NCBI RefSeq assembly: GCF_000150275.1 | Contig: NW_002060945.1 | Span: 1,856,197 to 1,920,196, forward strand | DNA: 64,000 nucleotides | Direction: 5' to 3' | Origin: Trichoplax adhaerens | Taxonomy: Eukaryota; Placozoa; Uniplacotomia; Trichoplacea; Trichoplacidae | Shown: in pieces, positions 46,278 through 58,495 of the stretch | Position numbering within the stretch: the stretch's first letter is position 1 | How the letters are laid out: every line of letters starts with the position of its first letter | Notes under the pieces: model-generated | Database searches by the model: none | What the model was told of the DNA's origin: nothing | Seen by the model: only the letters and a program-made list of their open reading frames with translations | Translations under genes and position numbers: made by a program

Positions 46278-49200
46278 TTTTAAGTAGTATAAATTAATGT
46301 CCCTCGTATTTACGGTATACTCTTTCATGACCATATTAACGACGTCCTTGCTATGAAATGCAATGATAATAAAACAAATTATCGTTTTTCAACTTAGTAA
46401 TATCGTATCTAATCTGTATATAATCATCTGCAGATATTACAATGGTGCCTGAAGCAATATAGGTATAGGGGTATTCATAAGTGCAGATGCTACGTAATAT
46501 GACTTCAGTCACTTATCTGACATGAAATAAGCATTTATAATTTTACAGTGGGTATTTAGTACGATAGGAATAACCTGAATTAGGATCAATATCTTTAGGA
46601 TATTTCGAATATTAATCCACAAAATAGCGAGTATGCGATCTTTTTTGTTTAAATAAAAGCGCGTTATTTTAATTCAGTAAAGATTAATGTTGCATATATT
46701 GTATTTAAAGTCCGAAAAGTGTAGTAGGTCTGCAGTTCAATATTGGTAAAGTTAATATCTATATATTAGTATTTTATACATCTAAAGTTTACCGTTAAGT
46801 GGATTAGAGTATTGTAAATTTGAGATAGTATTTTCTTTCGCCTAAGTATCTTGATTAGTACGATATTGACTTTTATATATTTGAGATGATTTATCTCATA
46901 CTTCTTTGGGCGCTTGTATGACTGTAGCGCCTCTGCTAGATTTCGTCAGTGATTATTAGTAAAACAATACTCGAGATAGAAGTACTTGGTACCGTCCAAT
47001 AATATAGAAATTTGTATAGAGATTGTAAAGTCTTAAGTAGCTAAGGATAATTATCCGGTTTATCTTAGTCACTTTCAGCTGTTCTTATAGAGCGGAGAAA
47101 TAATTCTACGACTGACCTCCAAAACGCATTTTGCATAGCGGTTTAATAAACCTTAGAAATTTGAAGACTATACTATATCGGCTATCATTATTGTGATACA
47201 GGATAGTGTCTTGTGAACTATAGCAAAGAGACCGAATTTAATCGAAGTACAGTAAGCTAGATCTTACAATGACCCTTTAATGTTATCATAAGTTTTAATC
47301 CGTAAAAACTTTGAAGGAAATGACATAGATGCTGTTGTTACGAATTAGAAAAATTTTAATTGATTTAAAATGCTTGATGAGCAACAATAATTTATAAAAC
47401 TTGTATATTTGTCTGATGACCTAACTAAGCAATCATATTTCTGCTTGAAACTATAATCATTGGTATTAGATCTCTATAATACAACTAAATATTATTAACT
47501 AAAACATTATTATTTATAATGTACGACACAAACTCAGTTACGCATTTGATTATTACGATGAGATATCGGTTAGTACTATTGCATGCAGTTATGGAACGCC
47601 ATTGTTCTTGTTTTCAACTTATAACTGTACTAATATCTACAATAAAGTTCAGTGGATATAATAAATTATAAAATTCCCTATAATTTACACATATTGTGTT
47701 TTCTGTTAATATGGAATTTCGCATTAACTTGGAATACATCGTTGCTTATAGTCTATAATATTAGTACCCATGCAAGGGGGCACAATAACTTTGACAATAT
47801 ACTGTAGTTAATATGTATGATTTCGATTTTGCTAGATTTGCTATGACAGCTAATAAATCCATTTAGTTATCTTTAGGCCATAGAATCGGAATTTTTAAAT
47901 ATTTTGAAGCATTTAAGACTAGTTGAAGCTGGTAATAAATGGAATTACTTATATTCCAGTATATGTTGAAGACTATATTGGTAGTTCAAAGTAATTTATA
48001 AGTCATTACAATGATACTTTCATATGTGTTAGAGAGTAAACTAGAGTAGTGTTATTGCTACGACTAATAGCGGTACGTATCTTTCACGATCATTTGCTTA
48101 TGATACAAGGAGCTACTATATTTATTCTGTAAGATTCTATTGTTTATAGCCAGTAGTTAAGAATATTTTATTAAATAAGAAATGTCTAAGTAGGTAAAAA
48201 GGCTCTTAAAATAACACTATTTTTAGTATGACGAGGCAAAGTTGATGCTGCTACAATTACTAATCGCTGTTGAGATACGAAAGCGTACCTCATTTTAATA
48301 TTTATCAGAAATAAGTAGTAACGTTCGTTAAATGGAGTATCGTACCGATATGACTTTTCTATCGTAGAAGTTGAATTATGCTAATAAAACTAGGCAATAT
48401 CACGATAATATTTGATGATTCTGTCAAACAATGTACACTAAAGATCGTAAAATGAGATTTAAGGTTACATTTCAAGTGAGCTTACCTTGTAGTTTTACTA
48501 CCAACAATCAGGTTTATTATTTGATCGTTTTGAAAGAGTATTTTCGTATCAATACGGATGGACAGGGGCGTATATTCCATCTTTCGTGTAACGTATATTG
48601 AAAGATAGGTATAAATAGATTGATTAATAAGATAGTGATAAAATTTGGGGTGGGTTAGAGAACAGTAATGATATCTTGGTTATGCCTTTATAATTTTAAT
48701 TAGATACTTCAGGGGAGACACTGTCTACTAGTAGGTGATATTCAGTTGACATACCATGTTTGATTGACATAGACTGAGTAAAAAAATTAACACTGAAGGA
48801 TTATTAATTAATTATCTACGACCAGCCAATACTAAACTGATAATTCCAACTACTTTGGGTATTAGAAACTTCTAACATTTCATAATTTAATGATAACAGT
48901 TACCGTAATAAAAGATTGCTTATAATTATAATTATCAGCAACATCAATTTCAATAGCGATAGTAGTGTAATAATGCTATAAGGAAGTAACCATTATTTGA
49001 TATCAAATTCAAAATTCTATTAAATAATATCTAATATAATTGCTATGCTTATTACGTATCTGGATTGTACATCACGTAAAGATTTTATTAATTAGCAACG
49101 ATTACTATTATTTATTATTATTAGGATAATTAAAATATTTAATTTAGCCAATTGCTTTATGTTGCAAGAGCAAATATAAACAGCAAGATGGCAGCAACGA

Positions 49201-52200
49201 ATAACCTATTGTCAACTGTAGATGAAAGTAATTAACAACCAGATGAATAGCGCACTAAAAAACACTGTAAATTAGTATGTATATAGATAAAACTCAAAAT
49301 TTAAATTGTTTCAGCGGTTGTGTGCGAAGTAAATAAATTGTGCTTTTATAAGATTAGAATATCAGTTCAAACATTACGTAAACGCAAATTCCTGCAGGAT
49401 ATTTGGATACGAATTACTTATGCTTGCAAAGATTTTATCATGATGTATCCTAATTTCAGGGTGCTTATTTCAATTTGGATCCTAGCACAACTCCGATCAG
49501 AAAAATTTCGAAGCGATATTTATATTATGAATTGGCTGCTTTTTCAGAGCTAAGGAAACCATTTGTAATATCAGTTCAAACATTATGTAAACACGAATGC
49601 CGGCAAGATATTTTGATGCGAATTATAGAACTAAGGAAACTAATTGTCTAATGGTTAAAATGGATATCATTAAACATTAATGGCTTTCTATTTATTGATT
49701 TAGCAAGAAAATTTATAACCGCTATTATTAGCTATAGAATTCTATTTCCAATGTCATCACCTTCAAAGAAGGAATAATAATAAGTAATTTATTAACCTGC
49801 TTTGCTGCTATTCTTTAGTAAATATTAATGCTATTACCCATATTGGTAATTAGTATATATTACTGTCCTGCTTCCGCTTAGCCATAAATATTTCTATTAC
49901 ACATTCATTATATATGTTGGACGTAAAATGATATTTAATACGATACCACTTCATTTTTATAAGTAACACATGCGCAAGAGGTCTCCGCATAGTAAACGTT
50001 TCACTTTAACAGCCATTATGAGCACGACGAAGAAAAAACAAATATTAATATTATACAAGTGTTGATATCACTACCTTACAAATGTGTAACAGCAGAGATG
50101 AAGTATGCCGGATTAATTCGCGAATAATCAAAACGGATGATGTAATATACTATTGAGATAATACAATATGCTTAATGACGCTTTGGGTAAAATTGTTGAA
50201 GGTAGTGTTATGCATCTATTCAAAGACAGCAAGCGCAGATTTGTATCTTGCTTTATGAAAAAATGGATGTTTGCATAAGACAAATTAATTAAAACTTTTC
50301 ATTCCATACCGATCGTCTATGAGTAGTATGATTATTCTTGATTATACTACGGCAAGCAACTTCACGAGTATAGCGTGATGAAATGTACTACGTATATTAT
50401 CACATAGGATCATAATAGGATGAAAACCATAACGAATCCACAAGTATTGAGAACAAGAATCTTAATGTGACATATCTACGCGTACGTATATAATACATTT
50501 ACGAATGGAAATACATGAGGGATCTAGGTAAAAGGATTGATGGTTCTACCCCTTCCTGATTAATAAGAGTAGTAGATTACACACAGTGTAATCAGTAAGC
50601 ATCCTACTTCAGTATAAGGCCTAAATCTTACGAAGCTTATATTTCTACTTAATGTAATCACAACTGATTAAAATAGTAGCCCAGTAAATAGCTTATGACT
50701 TTAGGGTAAAAATTCTCGAAAAAATCGTAACGGTTTCCGAAAATAAAAATAAGTGATGGGTTAATATTGAAGTTAAATTTGTTAGCCAATGGAGTAATTA
50801 TCGACGACTCTTGCTAATGAGGTATTAGACACAGTGCGCAAATAATACAATAAGAAGCAAGCAAATGCACGAATTATGTATAGGATTCTATTGTAAAGTT
50901 GAAGTATATCGATGATATGAATGTCATCTCCTACATATAGGAAACAGTTTTCGATAGATGTTTTTAGTCCGAAAAAAATAGCAGTGGGTTCACCATGCCA
51001 AGTTGAAGACTGTGTTTAATGAAAGCTTAAACTTAAAGTAAAGGATTTAGTTGCCTAATATCAAAAGCGAATCAACTTTGAATTTGACTACAGCAGATAG
51101 TGATAGCTAGTTAAAAAGAAGACGCACTCTATTATTATACGCATAGAATTGCTTTTAAGTTATTGAATTAAGGAAACTAGTAATTTAGTAATTATGCTGC
51201 TTGAGCTATTATGTATTAAGCTGCAACAGGCTAAGTACCAGTACCGTACTATAGTAGTTAAATAATGTACTAGATGACGTTTATGACTTAGAAAAATCAG
51301 CAATTATTTTGATTAAACTCAGACATTAAGCTCTAATTGTCCTTAGCTCTGATTTTATGTTGGTTTATTGTTGTGTGAGCGAAAATAAGTATGACATAAA
51401 TTAATGATATCAGGGAATTCACTAGTTTTCTTATATGTATTTGTCAAGGTATGAATTTTCATGAAGAATTAAATGACTAAATTTGCCGAATTTAATATTA
51501 TTTATGACGATTGCAATGAATTACTTATAGCAGAAATGACTGAAGTTACAATTTATTACAGTAAATTACTAGCAACATCCCCGTCGCATTGCTGAAGGTC
51601 TCCCTTATGTGTATTGTACGTGTACATTTTATTACATTAAGGTTTAGATCCTAGTTCGTCGCGATTTCAATCGTATATTTTACTGTATTGTATCTAATAT
51701 TACTCTGTAGTAGTCTGTACATTCACGATAGCAAGAATGATTGTCGACGTTCCTCCTACAGTCTCCTCATGTGTTCTATTCCCAAAGCTATAAATACCAC
51801 TGATTCCTGCTTCAGGTTTCAATTGTTGCGGTTACTTAGTATTTTAATGTTTCTTAACTTTCTTATAACGGCTTGTAGGTTACTGTACGATAACTATACC
51901 ATCTCAATATTACACGATTCATAATCTACAACAAGAAATTTATTTCTACTAGATATGTTTGTGCTAGTTTCTGAAAGGCTACTAAGGCTACTTCTCTTGA
52001 ATTATTGAACCCAATATGAAACTAGTCTAACCTAAAAATAACTATGACAATTAGATCATATTGATAAAATATTGATCATATCTAGATAGTATCAATGCTA
52101 GTTGAAATGAATGAAGTAACATTAAAATGAAAGCGTTAAATTGAATATATCCAGGATAAGCAGATTTCGAATAAATATCCAAAAGAGCAATTACCATTAC

Positions 52201-54408
52201 CGGAGTTTGAAATTTCACTATTTAATCGAATTAAATGCTCACTCAATGTAATGGTGTAATAACCAAATCCAATTACTTTCTTAGTTCTATACACAATACT
52301 TATTCTAATTACTACTTAGAAGCTCTCTTTAAAGAGTTCGCTAATTCACGTTCTTAGCAAGATACAAAAAACTATGTTCTACTAGTGGTACACATATAAC
52401 TAACAAAATCATTATCAGTATGAAACCTCTTAATCGTACAGATTCTGCGTGTGTATAAGCTATATTATTGAAGCCGATAACGTCTAGAATGGATGATGTT
52501 ATAGCTGGATTACAATAGCGAACTTACAATGTCATTGTACTTAAACGATCCTAGCGCTATTTTCAGGTTTATAAATATAATTATTCTTACAATATTAAAC
52601 TTATTATATGACTATTTTTCTTATAAATTGAGTCTTCATGGCATATCGCTATCATGGCATCTTTATTCGGCACAATGACTCCTCAAATTTATAGAGGTAT
52701 TTATTTACTTAACTCGAACAAAGATTTTGTTATAACTAAATATTATTCTTTCGCGTATTTTTCTAACTTGCAATGTGTTAATGCAATATAGATGTATGAT
52801 TTGTTATTGTCATTATGGTTGGTGGATTATTCATTAAGCGAAATTCAGGTGTATACTTTTAAGAATTCCGCTTTCGGCTAGGTGTGAGGGTATTTGTGAG
52901 ACAATGTAATATCCGCTAGGCCTGATTTAAAGTACAGTACAAAAGCTGCCCGTAATATCATAAGATTCGTTATATCAATATCAACAGCAAACATAATCAT
53001 GCTTAGGTTTCCATATAGCAACGTGTATAGTTTTACAGACATAAAAGATATAAATATTCTTTGTATTTAATGGTGATTAATAAAAGCACTTTTATGAAAG
53101 CACGCAAGTAATGAAGTAATCAACGACGTTATCAGTGTTAATGTGTGTCTGCTGTTAATATTTAAACAAATATTAATGTCTGTCTGGAAAAACGGTAGTT
53201 GTAAAATTTTAAAGTCAATAACATTTAAGGTTAAGAATTATGGTTCAAAGCTTACTAATTGGCGCTGGTAAATCACTACTGCATGGTCGTTAGATGTCGA
53301 ACGATACCAGTCAAAAGGGCAATGCATTTTATAAAATTCTGGCATTCAAATTCAAAGCATAATTTCGTGGCATAAATAGTATTAACCATTTGACTGATTG
53401 ATGCTATAATATTAAAATTTTGTAAAGTAGCTCGTGGCAATGATAATGGAATTTGCGGCGGGTGAATTTTAGTTTCACATATGATCATGAAGTACTTTAT
53501 CATCAATTGAATGTTTTGAAGTATCTAAATATGGTTATATGCATAATACATTTAAGTATAAGAAAAAAGATATAAGAAAGTTCGTGCGTCTTTTGCAGTA
53601 ATCTAAGTATGATTGCATGTGTCATATATTTAACCATGGTCAAAAAGATATAAAAAAAGTCTATATATTAAGTCCAAATCGTCAAAAGTTGTTATATGAA
53701 ATACGATCTTCATTTTGTTCAATCGAACTTACAATTTTTTTAGATGGTATCTGTTACGGATTTACTAGCGTCTCTGTATCTAATTATAGAATTTCTTGTA
53801 TTGTATTCATATCGGTTGTATTGCAACCTTATCAGAGCTTAACGGCACTAGTTCTGTTCCATACTAGATCAGTAAAAGGTACTGTATTGTACAGTATATA
53901 AGGTGGTGAGAAATCAGAATAAAGGTAGATATTCACGTGGAAGCTTAGCTGACGATCTCGCCTCAGTTGACTGAGAGCATACCAAAAAACAGACGATATC
54001 GTTACCGCTAACAGTATCTAGTTTTATTAAAGTACAATTCAGTTTCGAAAATGTTGAATAATCGCTGCATTATGCTATAGCAGTAACATTGCTACATTGT
54101 AGAAGAGTTACTGTCCCTTATTTAAGTTAGTAAATTTTAAAAGTAAAAATTTCGTGCGAATCAATGTCGACAAAAATCACGTTTTACTATCTCGTTCCAA
54201 ATGAGGATATTTGCGCATATAGAAAAATTTCGCAGCAACTACCTCGAAACTACTGGGAAAGCTACTGGAAAATTTCGATTTTAAGTACAGCACCATACTC
54301 TTGTCATCTATTTACATCTATGCTTCTAAAATGTCAAGATTTCGAAAATAAAAGCATTGACTGACGTAGATAGTAGCTAATAAGTATAATATATATCTAC
54401 ACTACTAC
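46278..54408. other. Gene-poor region of about 8 kb
   Basis: No confident gene. Further 3' exons of the SAM-domain gene may lie here, since its last visible exon ends in an open phase. An isolated plus-strand stretch at about 52164-52247, bounded by AG and GT, reads ISNKYPKEQLPLPEFEISLF and could be an exon, but it has no partner. A single CAGTA-like motif occurs near 53880. Confidence 0.45.
49358..49630. repeat. Local direct duplication, two copies of about 65 bp
   Basis: Copies at 49358-49422 and 49567-49630 (offset 209 bp) share AATATCAGTTCAAACATTA-(C/T)-GTAAAC, then related CCTGCAGGATATTTGGATACGAATTA / CCGGCAAGATATTTTGATGC blocks. A further short match (CTAAGGAAAC) flanks both. Confidence 0.8.
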
Positions 54409-57400
54409 CTTGCCGTTAACTTTAGCTGGAATTACGGGTAAACTTCTTCTTCTATTTCTTCGACGAGCTCCTAAAATGTCAGGGATATATTTGAGTTAAT
54501 AAATGCTGAATTTGTCGCTGATAATATATCAGTGATAATTTGGCTGTATGTCTAGACAAATATTAGTAAACTAGTAAACATACCCACTCAAAGAACGGTT
54601 TACTAAGATGAAATACGATTAGAATGGACCCTTGTCATAGTATAAAACCTTACAATTTAAATTATTATGGCTGCTATACAGGATTAAAATATACGTATAT
54701 AGTGATATACCAAAAAGGAATTGCATTATTTACGGATATGACATTTTAAAATGGTAAATAAGAATTGTATGCAATCAATATTTTTATATGAGAAATCAAG
54801 AGGCTTTCTTAAGTTTAGTTATGAAATAGCACTTGTCTGCCATTCTACCCAGTTCTTTGATTCTATAGTATATAATAACAGTTTATTTACATTATCCTAA
54901 TTATAAACACCAGCATCTAACTACATATTTGTTCGTGAGATTTGAAATGCAAAAACCATCTTCATGATGTTACATTAACATCTAGGGTTATATTCGCAGA
55001 TAGTTATATTGCAATTGATTATATTGGTTGGAAGCTTTCTACTAGGAAATTTGGAACATCTCTAGTATAATTTAAATACGCTACAAGATGCTGATAAGAT
55101 TAAATGTATTATGACGGTGATTATTTTATCATTAAAGAAAGTAAATAAGTATAGAAGAAGGATCGTGCACATGTATAGGATAATTTTAGTATCATGATAG
55201 AAGACAATAAATCGAAAATACCAGATGTGTATAACAATTGTATTTGAAGAGTGTATTGATCTTTTAAGATTATTAATAGTGGCTAAATATAGTAACTTTG
55301 TCAAATTAACTTTCCTCATAACCTTAAATTATGTACAACTTTTAATTGTTTCTTAGCGGATTGGGTATATAATTTAAATTGGTTCAAATTGAATACCGAT
55401 TTTGAAAATGATAGCAATATAAATATATAAACATCCTAATTTTAATAAGAGTTATGTTCTTATTTTCCTTCTATTGCAAGTAAATAAAGATATTGCTTTA
55501 AGACTGCATATTTGGCATGTTAGATTGGCCAATATGTAGCTGAATTCATACAAATATTAAGTATCGGATATAAAAATATTTAAGATTGTAAGTAATTGGG
55601 AGTAATCACTATAACGTCGATGTTTTAAACTCGCCACCTGCAAGGTAATAATTAAGTTTCAACCGGAAGGTAGTACCATCCTATTAACTCAGTAACTTCT
55701 AATATTAATATTAAACTTAAAATAAATTTAATTATCATACAAAAGTTCTATTTTATCTCGCTGCTGCGTCTTTACATAATTTGAATATGTGATTGTAATT
55801 AATTACGTGGATTATTAGTAGAATTTGTTGGCGGATCTTAATACAATAATGAGAGTTGTGATTTTTTCTATCCTTTCAATAAAAGCTTGGCTACATACGG
55901 TTATAATTTTAAGCAATAAAGTCGTTATTAAATAATATTGCGGGGATTTTGAGTTATAGAATTATAAAATTCGCATTATACTAACTGCTAGATATTCGTA
56001 CACAAGTAAATTTAAAAACTTGCATCTGTACGCTGACTACAAAGCTCAATTTAGATACTACAATATCTTTGGTGCACCTGTATATTTATTTAATGCATGC
56101 AGGTATTCATCAGAATACCCTATAATAGCATTGACCTAGCGCGATAGTCAGGAGTAAGGTTACATTACCTTGAGGTGAACTATCGGCGGAAGCTTGTGCA
56201 GAACCAGCATTTGATCTTGTAGCCATACTTTGAGATAGGCAAGATCCTTTGCTAGAATCTTGCCCACGACTTTCAATTATTCGTAAATGAAATAGCAGAC
56301 TAAACAGTTTGTTCTGTACGTGTTTCGAAACTCCAAGTTGATCTATTTAAAACATTTGTAAGCAGAGTTCTATATTAATTTTAATTTTCTATTAAATTAA
56401 TTTAGCCAATAGAATGTTTTTATAGCTTTATCTATAAACTATCGAACCTATCATTTGGCAGTAAATATTGGTAAATTTTAGGGTTTTTCTTAAAACGTTT
56501 CAGATATATATGTATTAAATAAATCGAATTACCTAGCTTATTACTTGATATTTGAAGTAGCGATGGGCCATTCATATGCAACGCTAGGTGAAATTAATAG
56601 GATTAGTTAGCTTTCGAGGAAATATAGAAAATAGAATCTAAATCTACGATTCTTAATATTACAGCTACTTTTATTGTGATACGGTATTTTTAAAAATCCT
56701 ACATAATGAAAGCATTTTATCAGTAATTGTAATATAAGCTAATATTTCCGCAAATGCGGAAATTTCCTAAGCTAAAAGCATAGATTTTATAGATTAAAAG
56801 GAGAATTATACTGTTATATAACTTGTAGTATTGTACTCAATCATATGACATACTGCTATATATGACTAGAATGAGTGAAAAATACGAAGAAAATCACATT
56901 ATTGTATGATAAAAAGAAGGAATATGAGTCAGAAGATTACTTCTAAATCATGGCTGAATAGAGTAGTAAAATAAAGTACCGAAAGAGAAGAGCATCGTAT
57001 TTAATTTGCTAGCTAAGGTTCAACATTCCTATGGAGGTGCTAACTTTTGACTTTAAATTGCCTAAATGCTTTCAATATGTAAACAGTCACTGAATTTAGA
57101 TTGTAGGTAAAGGTTCCTGCTGTTTCGCCATTTTGCACATACATACTTTCAGATACTTAATATTTCTAGCTATTTTAAGAATTGATAATTTCGTATCGTA
57201 ATCTGAAATGCATATAGAAATACTTAAAATTGAATGCTATTAACTTTCAAATTAAAGGAATAACAGCTATACAGATTAAAAAATCATACTATGAGAACTT
57301 TTGATTTAATCGTCTATGATTAGGTATCGTTTGATTAATCAATAAAGAGCCCGTCAACTGATTAAATGAAGTACCATTTACCGGCAGTTAATTTCTAGTT

Positions 57401-57545
57401 TTACATTAATAGTAAATTAAATCTGTGTACACAACAACATGTTAAAATCCCAACTACCTCGAAAAGATTGGGCTACATCTTCTAAATGATGATGACAAAG
57501 CCATTTGTCAACTTCTTCTTCACTCCAATGATTGATACTTTTCAT
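54409..57545 (-). CDS. SAM-domain protein, N-terminal four exons, 3' end unresolved
   Basis: Exons 57458-57545, 56533-56583, 56169-56342 and 54409-54470 join in phase (375 nt, 125 codons, ending in phase 0). The first 65 residues make a complete sterile alpha motif: INHWSEEEVDKWLCHHHLED, SFRALHMNGPSLLQIS, LDQLGVSKHVQNKLFSLLFH. It has the expected W-S-x-E-E-V-x-x-W-L start, the mid-loop GPSLL and the L-G-V-x-K-H-V helix 5. A Ser/Ala/Gln-rich linker follows, then a basic exon (ARRRNRRRSLPVIPAKVNG). SAM domains mediate homo- and hetero-oligomerisation. No stop codon was reached, so more exons are expected toward lower coordinates; none was convincing. The introns of about 0.2, 0.9 and 1.7 kb are large for this window. 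The protein family beyond the SAM domain is not recognised. Confidence 0.72.
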
Positions 57546-58104
57546 ACTTATAAATTAACTATCTAGATCGGGCAATCCTCGAATAAAATTCACCATTCAC
57601 TCAATCAGAGGGGTCAAGTCCAATATTAAAATAAGGTGATTGAAAATTTGAAAGTATTGGTTGATTGGAACTCTTTTATTATAAATCCTTGATGTTTACG
57701 TTGTATCAAGTTGATCTTTAGGTAATTATTACCAACAAATGACTATTTATCCACCGAATTTAGGAGAAGAATAATGTAAATTTCTTGATTTTGAGTGTGC
57801 TTAATACAACATAATATGAATAAAAATGATCAATTTGACCAGTATTTATATGTAGGCAGGTGTATTGACACTCAAACTTCACTTTTTTACTTGATGAAAT
57901 GCTGGCGGTTGAAGCTTGTAGCATGAGTGTGTATGCACGTTTCACCTTTACAATGAAATGTTGAATGAAGATTTCTTAACTTTGAGTGCGCTTGATATAA
58001 TATGAGTGAAGTTGTTGTTAATTAGATCGGTGTTATTGACACACAGCTGTGTTGACTGTTGACACAAAAGCTTCACTTTTTACAGGATGAAAATGGAGGC
58101 GAAT
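57546..58104. repeat. Degenerate copies of a ~195-bp tandem repeat
   Basis: CTTCACTTTTTTACTTGATG...GTTGAAGCTTGTAGCATGAG (about 57875-57930) reappears about 194 bp later as CTTCACTTTTTACAGGATG...AATGAAGCTTGAAGTGTGAG. TTGATTTTGAGTGTGCTTAATA (about 57784) reappears about 192 bp later as TTAACTTTGAGTGCGCTTGATA. Diverged units thus precede the clean pair that follows. The first part of this interval, directly upstream of the SAM gene start, should hold its promoter. Confidence 0.7.
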
Positions 58105-58495
58105 GAAGCTTGAAGTGTGAGTTTACAAACGTTACAACTTGCAGAATAATAGGAAAGGTCAGTCTTTCTGATAAGAACTGCAGTAGCTTTTCAGTGAATT
58201 AAGTCGTTTTCGTATGGATTTTGACTGGAAAAAAAATTACGCAAATGTTTGACTGGCTTGAAATCAACCGATAATCACCTAGAAGCAATTCAAAAAGCTT
58301 GAAGCTTGAAGTGTGAGTTTACAAACGTTTCAACTTGCGGAATAATAGGAAAGGTCAGTCTTTCTGATAAGAACTGCAGTAGCTTTTCAGTGAATTAAGC
58401 CGTTTTCGTGTGGATTTTGACTGGAAAAAAATTACGCAAATGTTTGACTGGCTTGACATCAACCAACTATCACCTAGAAGCAATTGGAAAAGCTT
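58105..58495. repeat. Tandem duplication, two nearly identical 196-bp units
   Basis: Units start at 58105 and 58301 with GAAGCTTGAAGTGTGAGTTT and share long identical tracts (AATAATAGGAAAGGTCAGTC, GATAAGAACTGCAGTAGC, ATTACGCAAATGTTTGACTG). Only about a dozen substitutions separate them, so this pair is younger than the upstream degenerate copies. Confidence 0.93.

Noticed and set aside
53276-53506. 76-residue minus-strand frame as a further exon of the SAM gene
   Set aside because: No AG acceptor in a suitable place ahead of the protein-like part and no phase link to 54409.
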